From Hydrogenophaga sp. (lineage in GTDB: Bacteria > Pseudomonadota > Gammaproteobacteria > Burkholderiales > Burkholderiaceae_C): a DNA stretch of 64,000 nt. The notes under the pieces are model-generated. The model searched no databases, was not told where the DNA came from, and worked only from the letters and a program-made list of their open reading frames with translations. A program made the translations under genes and the position numbers. How positions within the stretch are numbered: the stretch's first letter is position 1; each line of letters begins with the position of its first letter. The DNA lies in contig JAABQK010000002.1 of assembly GCA_011391495.1 (NCBI GenBank), positions 1 through 64,000 of the forward strand, given 5' to 3'. Positions 58,001 through 64,000 of this stretch are shown here, piece by piece.

Positions 58001-60098
58001 ACACCAGGGCCTCCAACGCGCCCTGCATCTGTGCTTCATCCACCAGCCTGTGCATCGTGGGTAGTTCGGCCAGCAAGCGATTGCCATAAGAGCGTGTCAA
58101 CAGACGCCGGTCGGCGATGACCAAAATACCTTGATCCGATTCGGAGCGTATCAGCCGTCCCACCCCCTGTTTGAGGGACATGGCGGTTTCCGGCAGATAG
58201 CAGCCGTTGAATGCACTGTGCCCTGCGGCCTCCAGTTCATGCACACGCGCCTGGATGAACGGGTCGTCGGGCGGCGGGAAAGGCAGCTTGTCGATCACCA
58301 GCAGCTGCAGCACATCGCCTGACAGGTCCACGCCTTCCCAGAAGGCCATAGACGCCACCAGAACCGCGCCCACCACCGGATCGGGCGCAGCCGTCTGGGC
58401 TTGTCCGGCGAGGCGAAAGCGGGCCAGCAGCGCCCGCTTGGACAGCTGACCCTGTGCCAACACCTGCAGCGGGGCACAGCGTCCTTCAGACACCAGATCC
58501 TGAAGCTGAGCCGCCATGCGGCTGGCAGCGCGCAGCGTGGTGGTGAGCACCAGCGTGCGCCCGCCCAGTCGGGAGGCCCAGCGCGCCACCCTGTCGGCCA
58601 GCGCACGTGTGTGACCCGGATCGGAGGGCTCAGGCAGATCGTGCGGCACGTAGAGAGCTGCCTGTGCAGCATGGTCAAATGGACTGGACACGCGCAGGGT
58701 ACGCAAGCGGTCCAGAGCCTGCAAGCCAAGCCGCTGGGTGAACCAGCTCAACGATGCGTCGCTGCCCAGGGTGGCCGACGTGAAGACCCAGCTGCGTGCG
58801 CTGCCCGGTTCCGAGTCCAGCAGGGAAGAGAACAGCGGCGAACCATCCACCGGGGCTCGCGCCAGGCGCCAAGGCCTTGCTGCGGTGCCCCCGGCGCCCC
58901 ATTCCAGCCAGCGGACCACGGGGGTATTCGGGTGGGCATCATCGGGCTGCGTCAACACCCTCCATCCAGCGCCCAGGGCCTCCGTACGTTCGAGCAATTT
59001 TTGCAGCTCCGCTGCGGCGCCTGAGGTCGCCTCCAGCGCATCGCGTGTCGCGGTCAGCGCATGCTCGACCACGAGCACAGCACGCACCCAGTCGCTGACG
59101 GCCACACCGTGGGGACATCGCTCCATCCAGCGGCTTCGCACAGGCCCGGCAGACGGTGCCAATGGCAGCTGTGACACCGCGTGGGCGGCCTGCACGAGCC
59201 GCAACGCCAGGTGACCCCAGGGCCGCATCCCCCTGGCCCACAGGGCTCCCTGGGTGGACAGGTCGCGAGCCAGATCGTGCAACTGGGCCGAGCCCACCGA
59301 CTGACCCAGAAACTGGATGGCGATGTCGTTGAGCTGATGAGCCTCGTCGAACACCACCACATCGGTAGCCGGCAGCCGTTCGGCCACACCCGAATCGCGC
59401 AGCTGTTGATCGGCCAGAAACAGGTGGTGGTTGATCACCACCCAGTCGGCCTGCAAGGCCTCGCGACGGGCCCGGTTCACATGACAGTCGGCGACGCGGG
59501 GACAAGCGCTTCCCAGGCAGTTTTCCCGGGTGGAACTGATGATTGGGCGCAAGGGCGAGCGTTCATCCAGTCCCGACAGTTCCGCCAGATCACCGTTGCG
59601 CGAACCCAGCGCCCAGCGCTGCACCTGCTCGAGGGCAGAGGCCAGGCCCGGATCGTGCCGTCCGGTGGTTGCGCCTTGCCGCGCCTGCTCCAGGCGGTGC
59701 AGACACACATAACTGCCGCGCCCCTTGAGCAAGGCCGCGCGCACCGGCAGCCGCAGTGCCTGGCTCACAGCAGGGATGTCGCGACCGAAGAGCTGGTCCT
59801 GCAGCGCCTGGGTGGCGGTGGAGAGCAGCGCGCGCTGCCCACCCAGCAGCAGGGGCACCAGATAGGCAAAGGTCTTGCCCACACCGGTGCCCGCCTCCAC
59901 AACCAGACGCTCGCCTGCCTCCATGGCCTGCACCACGGCCAGCGCCATCTCCAGCTGGCCAGCACGCGGGTTCAGACCACCGCGCGCTCGCGCCAGAGCG
60001 CCGCCTGGTGCCAGCGCATCCCGCACGCGGTCCGCCAGCGGCGTCAATCGCGCACCGCCGCCAGCATCGCACCGCCGACGGTGGACAGGGAACAACAC
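57963..60098 (-). CDS. ATP-dependent DNA helicase, DinG/YoaA (XPD-like) family
   Basis: A 711-residue superfamily 2 helicase with a GTG start. Walker A is AGTGVGKTFAYLVPLLL (about 69-85) and the DEAH box is VVVFDEAHQLND. Four cysteines (Cys in GRGSYVCLHR near 132, then CLGSACPRVADC near 198-209) probably bind a 4Fe-4S cluster. Late motifs are SMAFWEGVDLSGD and GVGRLIRSESDQG. It unwinds DNA 5' to 3' in repair. YoaA is as likely as DinG, so no symbol is given. Confidence 0.92.
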   Translation of the reverse strand: MLFPVHRRRCDAGGGARLTPLADRVRDALAPGGALARARGGLNPRAGQLEMALAVVQAMEAGERLVVEAGTGVGKTFAYLVPLLLGGQRALLSTATQALQDQLFGRDIPAVSQALRLPVRAALLKGRGSYVCLHRLEQARQGATTGRHDPGLASALEQVQRWALGSRNGDLAELSGLDERSPLRPIISSTRENCLGSACPRVADCHVNRARREALQADWVVINHHLFLADQQLRDSGVAERLPATDVVVFDEAHQLNDIAIQFLGQSVGSAQLHDLARDLSTQGALWARGMRPWGHLALRLVQAAHAVSQLPLAPSAGPVRSRWMERCPHGVAVSDWVRAVLVVEHALTATRDALEATSGAAAELQKLLERTEALGAGWRVLTQPDDAHPNTPVVRWLEWGAGGTAARPWRLARAPVDGSPLFSSLLDSEPGSARSWVFTSATLGSDASLSWFTQRLGLQALDRLRTLRVSSPFDHAAQAALYVPHDLPEPSDPGHTRALADRVARWASRLGGRTLVLTTTLRAASRMAAQLQDLVSEGRCAPLQVLAQGQLSKRALLARFRLAGQAQTAAPDPVVGAVLVASMAFWEGVDLSGDVLQLLVIDKLPFPPPDDPFIQARVHELEAAGHSAFNGCYLPETAMSLKQGVGRLIRSESDQGILVIADRRLLTRSYGNRLLAELPTMHRLVDEAQMQGALEALVSTRLSTTDRSAS

Positions 60099-60235
60099 CT
60101 GCAGGCAGCCACCGCCCTACCGCGCCCCATGAGGCCACGATTTGAAAGAAGGCGGAGCGTGCCGCAAAGATAAATGGTTACCATAGAAAACAGAAAATTC
60201 TTTCCGGCACTGGTCACTTCAGCCCTATTTCCGAT

Positions 60236-60994
60236 ATGTCCAAAGGCTACCGCATCCAAGCATCCACCGGCATCCACCGGGGGGACCGCGATTACCAGCA
60301 AGACCAGGTGTGCCTGCTGCACCATCCCCGCAGCAGCGGCTGCCTGCTGGCCGTGGTGGCCGACGGCATGGGCGGACGCAGTGGCGGACGCAAGGCGTCC
60401 GACCAGGTGATGCTCACTGCCCGTCAGCTGTTCGAACGCTACGACCCCGAAACCGACGATGCGGACTCGCTGCTGCGTCAGATCGTGGAGGAATCGCACC
60501 TGGTGATCAAGCTCACCGCTGTGTCGGCCGAACAGGAGCCACACAGCACGGTCGCCGCCTTCCTCATCAACCCGGGGGGCGACTGCCACTGGGTGCATGC
60601 GGGCGATTCACGCATCTACCATTTCCGCAACGGCAAGATGGTGTTCCGCACCATGGACCATTCGTACGTGCAGACCCTGGTCAACCAGGGTGAAATCACC
60701 GAAGAAGAGGCGCTGGACCACCCGCACTCCAACATCCTCATGGGCTGCCTGGGCACCGACAACGACCCACCGGTGGACATCCATGTCGTACCCCACCTCG
60801 CCCCTGGCGATGCCATCATGTCCTGCAGCGATGGCGTCTGGCACTACTTCACCCCGGAGGAGTTCTCCAGCACCATCGCCATGCTGTCGCCTCGCGAAGC
60901 CTGCGAGTTCCTGATCCAGAAGGCGCGCTCCCGGGCAAAGGGCATGGGCGACAACCTGTCGATGACCATCGTCAAACTCGAACCCTTGAACTGA
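60236..60994 (+). CDS. PP2C-family serine/threonine phosphatase
   Basis: A 252-residue cytosolic phosphatase. The metal-binding aspartates are in GDRDYQQDQ, AVVADGMGGRSGG, HAGDSRIYHF, SCSDGVW and GMGDNLSM, in the PP2C order. No kinase gene is adjacent. Relatives act in type VI secretion or stress signalling. It is divergent from the helicase gene. Confidence 0.9.
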   Translation: MSKGYRIQASTGIHRGDRDYQQDQVCLLHHPRSSGCLLAVVADGMGGRSGGRKASDQVMLTARQLFERYDPETDDADSLLRQIVEESHLVIKLTAVSAEQEPHSTVAAFLINPGGDCHWVHAGDSRIYHFRNGKMVFRTMDHSYVQTLVNQGEITEEEALDHPHSNILMGCLGTDNDPPVDIHVVPHLAPGDAIMSCSDGVWHYFTPEEFSSTIAMLSPREACEFLIQKARSRAKGMGDNLSMTIVKLEPLN

Positions 60995-61120
60995 ATTTGG
61001 GTTGTAGACGGCTTGGTTGCAGGCTACGTGCGGGCGCGGTCCCTGGCCGCTCCTTGGGCGGCTCTGTTCCTGCACAGGTCCTGCGACGAATCCCCTCACC
61101 CATGCGCTGCCGAGCTCCAC

Positions 61121-62218
61121 TCAGGTCAAGCCCGTGTCCACCATCCGGTGCTCCAGAGCCAGGAACTCCGCAGACTGCATTTCACTCAGGCGCGAGACGG
61201 TGCGAGGGAATTCGTGCGACATGGGGCCCTCGGTGTACAGCTGCTCGGGCGGCACGGCAGCCGACATCACCAGCTTGACCCGCCGGTCGTAGAGCACATC
61301 GACCAGCCAGGTGAACCGACGCGCCTCGGATGCCTGGCGCACCTGCATCTGCGGCACGTTGGACAGCAGCACCGTGTGGAACTGGGTCGCGATTTCCAGA
61401 TAGTCGTTCTGCGAGCGGGGCCCGCCGCAGAGCGTGCGGAAGTCGAACCAGATCACCCCGCCTGCCCGGCGCACGGCGCGGATCTGCCGAGACTCGATCT
61501 GCATCACGGGGTCTTCATCGCCCATCGCAGCCAACTGGTTGAAGGTCTGCTCCATCGCAGCGTCGGCAGCAGGCCCCAGCGGGCAGTGGTACAGGTCCAC
61601 CAAGGCGAGCGTCCGCTGACGGTAGTCGGTGCCGTTGTCCACATTGATCACCTCCAGCTTCTGCTTGAGCAACTCGATGGCCGGCAAGATGCGGTCGCGG
61701 TGCAGGCCATCGGGGTACAGGCCATCGGGGTGGAAGTTGGACGTGGTCACGAAACCCACACCGGCCTTGAACAGGGCGTCGAGCAGGCGGTGCAGGATCA
61801 TGGCGTCGGTCACGTCCGCCACATGGAACTCGTCGAAACAGAGCAGTTTGTAGCGCCGGGCCATGCGCAGTCCCAGCTCATCCAGCGGATTCACCGTTCC
61901 CTGCAGCTCACGCAGCTCGCGGTGCACTTCCCGCATGAATTCGTGAAAGTGTAGCCGCGTCTTGCGCTTGATCGGCACGGCGTTGAAGAAGCAATCCATG
62001 AGAAAGCTCTTTCCCCGCCCCACCCCGCCAAACATGTAGACCCCGCGCGGAATCTCCGGCTTGACGAACATCTTCTTCAGAGCGTTCGAGCGGCGCTGCT
62101 TGTAAGTCGCCCATTCGGCAGCGCAGCGTTCCAGCGCGTCGATGGCCCGCTGCTGGGCGGGGTCGGTGGTGTAGCCGCGCTCCTTGAGCGCGGCTTCGTA
62201 GGTGCTGCGGACCGACAA
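61121..62218 (-). CDS. zapE: Cell division ATPase ZapE (AFG1-like)
   Basis: A 365-residue P-loop ATPase. Walker A is GGVGRGKSFLMDCF (about 64-77), preceded by PRGVYMFGG. Motif KRKTRLHFHEFMREVHRELR follows, then CFDEFHVADVTDAMIL (Walker B). It interacts with FtsZ and is needed at low oxygen and high temperature in E. coli. It lies 13 nt after lpdA, a conserved arrangement in Burkholderiales. Confidence 0.95.
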   Translation of the reverse strand: MSVRSTYEAALKERGYTTDPAQQRAIDALERCAAEWATYKQRRSNALKKMFVKPEIPRGVYMFGGVGRGKSFLMDCFFNAVPIKRKTRLHFHEFMREVHRELRELQGTVNPLDELGLRMARRYKLLCFDEFHVADVTDAMILHRLLDALFKAGVGFVTTSNFHPDGLYPDGLHRDRILPAIELLKQKLEVINVDNGTDYRQRTLALVDLYHCPLGPAADAAMEQTFNQLAAMGDEDPVMQIESRQIRAVRRAGGVIWFDFRTLCGGPRSQNDYLEIATQFHTVLLSNVPQMQVRQASEARRFTWLVDVLYDRRVKLVMSAAVPPEQLYTEGPMSHEFPRTVSRLSEMQSAEFLALEHRMVDTGLT

Positions 62219-62231
62219 GGGCGAACCCGGA

Positions 62232-63659
62232 TCAGAAGTTCAGGGTTCGCTTGTCCACCGCGAGTGCGGCTTCCTTGGTCGCTTCCGACAGCGAAGGATG
62301 CGCGTGGCAGATGCGGGCGATGTCTTCGGCACTCGCCTTGAACTCCATCGCCACCACCGCTTCGGCAATCAGCTCGGATGCCATTGGTCCGACGATGTGC
62401 ACGCCCAGGATCTCGTCCGTCGTCGCGTCTGCCAGGAACTTCACCATACCTGTCGTGTCGCCCAGCGCGCGTGCGCGGCCATTCGCGAGGAAGGGGAAGG
62501 TGCCGGCCTTGTACGCCACGCCGTCCGCCTTGAGCTGCTGCTCGGTGCGGCCGACCCAGGCGATCTCGGGACTGGTGTAGATGACCCAGGGGATGGTGTT
62601 GAAGTTGACGTGTCCGTGCTGGCCGGCGATGCGCTCGGCCACGGCCACGCCTTCTTCTTCCGCCTTGTGCGCCAGCATCGGGCCACGCACCACGTCACCC
62701 ACTGCCCAGACACCCGGCAGGCTGGTCCTGCACTCGGCATCGACCACGATGGCACCGCGCTCATCGAGCTGGAGACCCACGGCTTCGGCGTTCAGGCCGA
62801 TGGTGTTGGGCACGCGACCGATCGAGACGATCAGCTTGTCGGCATCCAGCGTCAGGGCTTCGCCCTTGGCGTTGGTGTAGGTCACGCTCACGCCCTTCTT
62901 GCCGGTCTTGATGTCGCCGACCTTCACGCCGAGCTCGATCTTCAGGCCCTGCTTGTCGAAGGCCTTCTTGGCTTCCTTGGCGATCTGCTCGTCCACCGCG
63001 CCCAGGAAGGTCGGCAGACCTTCGAGGATGGTGACGTCCGCGCCCAGACGGCGCCAGACCGAACCCATTTCCAGACCGATCACACCCGAGCCGATCAGCA
63101 CCAGCTTCTTGGGCACAGCGCCGATGCGCAGCGCGCCGTCGTTGGACAGCACGGTTTCTTCGTCGAAAGGCGTGCCGGGCAGTGCGCGGGCATTGGAGCC
63201 CGTGGCGACGATCACCTGCTTGCCCACCAGCGTCTCGGGCTTGTCCCCGGTCACCTGGATCTCGTAGCCGCCCTCCACGGCCTTCACAAAGGAACCTCGG
63301 CCGTGAAAGAACGTGATCTTGTTCTTCTTGAACAGGTACAGGATGCCGTCGTTGTTCTGCTTCACGACGGTGTCCTTGCGGCCGACCATCTTCGCCACGT
63401 CCATCGTCACCTTGCCGGTGCTGATGCCATGGTCGGCAAAGTGGTGGCTGGCATGCTCGAAGTGCTCACTGGACTGCAGCAGCGCCTTGGAGGGGATGCA
63501 ACCGACGTTGGTGCAGGTGCCGCCCGGAGCCGGGCCGCCGGCCGGGTTTTTCCATTCGTCGATGCAGGCGACCTTGAAACCCAGCTGGGCGGCGCGAATG
63601 GCGGCGATGTAACCACCGGGACCGGCACCGATGGCGATCACATCAAAAGATTGGGACAT
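62232..63659 (-). CDS. lpdA: Dihydrolipoyl dehydrogenase (E3)
   Basis: A 475-residue flavoprotein disulfide oxidoreductase. The FAD loop [11 protein letters not shown] is at 12-22, the redox disulfide in [13 protein letters not shown] (about 47-59), the NAD loop in [12 protein letters not shown] and the C-terminal catalytic His-Glu in HAHPSLSEA. It reoxidises lipoyl groups of 2-oxoacid dehydrogenases. The position next to zapE matches the 2-oxoglutarate dehydrogenase operon of Burkholderiales (odhL), whose E1 and E2 genes would lie beyond the window edge. Confidence 0.96.
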   Translation of the reverse strand: MSQSFDVIAIGAGPGGYIAAIRAAQLGFKVACIDEWKNPAGGPAPGGTCTNVGCIPSKALLQSSEHFEHASHHFADHGISTGKVTMDVAKMVGRKDTVVKQNNDGILYLFKKNKITFFHGRGSFVKAVEGGYEIQVTGDKPETLVGKQVIVATGSNARALPGTPFDEETVLSNDGALRIGAVPKKLVLIGSGVIGLEMGSVWRRLGADVTILEGLPTFLGAVDEQIAKEAKKAFDKQGLKIELGVKVGDIKTGKKGVSVTYTNAKGEALTLDADKLIVSIGRVPNTIGLNAEAVGLQLDERGAIVVDAECRTSLPGVWAVGDVVRGPMLAHKAEEEGVAVAERIAGQHGHVNFNTIPWVIYTSPEIAWVGRTEQQLKADGVAYKAGTFPFLANGRARALGDTTGMVKFLADATTDEILGVHIVGPMASELIAEAVVAMEFKASAEDIARICHAHPSLSEATKEAALAVDKRTLNF

Positions 63660-63686
63660 GTTGAAACTCTCGTGTTGGGGCCGGCC

Positions 63687-64000
63687 TCATTCGGCAGGCA
63701 CAAAAATCCACAGCAGGATGTAGAGCACCAGGCCCGTACCCCCGGCAAAAAAAAGCACCGCCAGCAGCAGGCGCCAGATCCAGGACTCCACACCGGTGGC
63801 GGAGGCGATACCGCCACACACCCCGGCGATCCACTTGTCGGAAGTGGAGCGGCGCAGGCTGTTGAGCGACTGCGCCAGCTTCGACGGAGACTCCGCACCC
63901 GACCCGATTCCCAGCAGCCGGGCTTTCGCCCGTTCGAACTCTTCCGTGGACAGGCTGCCGCGCTCGCGCAGCTGTTCCAGCTTCAGCAGTTCGTCGGCCA
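63687..64000 (-). CDS. SHOCT plus PspC-domain protein, 5' end cut by the window
   Basis: A frame of 104 residues runs off the window edge. It opens ADELLKLEQLRERGSLSTEE (SHOCT-like helical hairpin), then a linker. From DKWIAGVCGGIASATGVESW a PspC domain follows, with one membrane helix (GLVLYILLWIFVP). The last two visible bases, TG, would complete a start codon one base outside the window, so nearly all of the gene may be present. PspC-like proteins sense membrane stress. It lies 27 nt upstream of lpdA. Function not established. Confidence 0.82.
   Translation of the reverse strand, partial: ADELLKLEQLRERGSLSTEEFERAKARLLGIGSGAESPSKLAQSLNSLRRSTSDKWIAGVCGGIASATGVESWIWRLLLAVLFFAGGTGLVLYILLWIFVPAE

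Overview
The window is about 64 kb of a high-GC beta-proteobacterial chromosome. Gene content and order point to Burkholderiales, family Comamonadaceae, and most likely a Hydrogenophaga-like organism. The evidence is the hfq-hflX-hflK-hflC-DUF2065-hisZ-purA order, the rlmN-pilF-rodZ-ispG-hisS-yfgM-bamB-der order, an odhL-type lpdA next to zapE, a Burkholderiales-type mnmH, and a GC-rich intergenic repeat family. The genus is an inference. No intact prophage, insertion sequence, CRISPR array or rRNA operon was found.

Layout. (1) 1-1160: tRNA-Pro(UGG), a terminator and tRNA-Arg(UCU), then a decayed, truncated Fic-family gene lying directly against the tRNA-Arg 3' end. (2) 1165-8100: a five-gene branched-chain-type (HAAT) ABC importer, a convergent IclR/PobR-type regulator and pobA (4-hydroxybenzoate 3-hydroxylase). 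The pobR-pobA gap holds a three-repeat operator like those described for PobR and PcaU. (3) 8180-12740: a probable four-gene operon encoding a DUF6502 protein, a Tat-type lipoprotein built of DUF5666 repeats, a lipoprotein with a C-terminal FccA-like cytochrome c domain, and an FccB-like flavoprotein. This is a putative envelope-bound flavocytochrome c module. (4) 12800-16860: a CaiB/BaiF protein, a cold-shock/DUF1294 membrane protein and a YgiQ radical SAM protein. (5) 16980-22640: two paralogous small periplasmic proteins behind a perfect FNR/ANR box, a bactofilin, GspA/GspB, a degenerate ABC ATPase and an adhesin-E-like protein. (6) 22640-29400: acyl-CoA dehydrogenase and a phosphodiesterase on the minus strand, divergent from thiolase, FadB-type enzyme and a FabG-like reductase (beta-oxidation). 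(7) 29560-31820: a split chromate transporter, a small lipoprotein and a sirtuin. (8) 32035-36780: rlmB, a LolD-like ATPase divergent from tesA, mnmH, a small basic protein and metC.

(9) 36860-53710 is a long minus-strand run of housekeeping genes: phosphoribosyltransferase, purA, hisZ, hflC/hflK, hflX, hfq, der, bamB, yfgM, hisS, ispG, rodZ, pilF, rlmN and ndk. (10) 53850-64000: rluB-scpB, rluD divergent from bamD, a DinG/YoaA-type helicase, a PP2C phosphatase, zapE, lpdA and a SHOCT-PspC gene cut by the window edge.

How the genes work together. The importer, PobR and PobA plausibly bring in and hydroxylate 4-hydroxybenzoate to protocatechuate. The acyl-CoA dehydrogenase, FadB, thiolase and reductase form a beta-oxidation set. 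The Fcc-like cluster probably moves electrons from a reduced sulfur compound or another donor to a membrane-attached cytochrome. Five copies of one intergenic repeat all lie just downstream of a gene, in the same orientation as that gene, which suggests a role at mRNA 3' ends.
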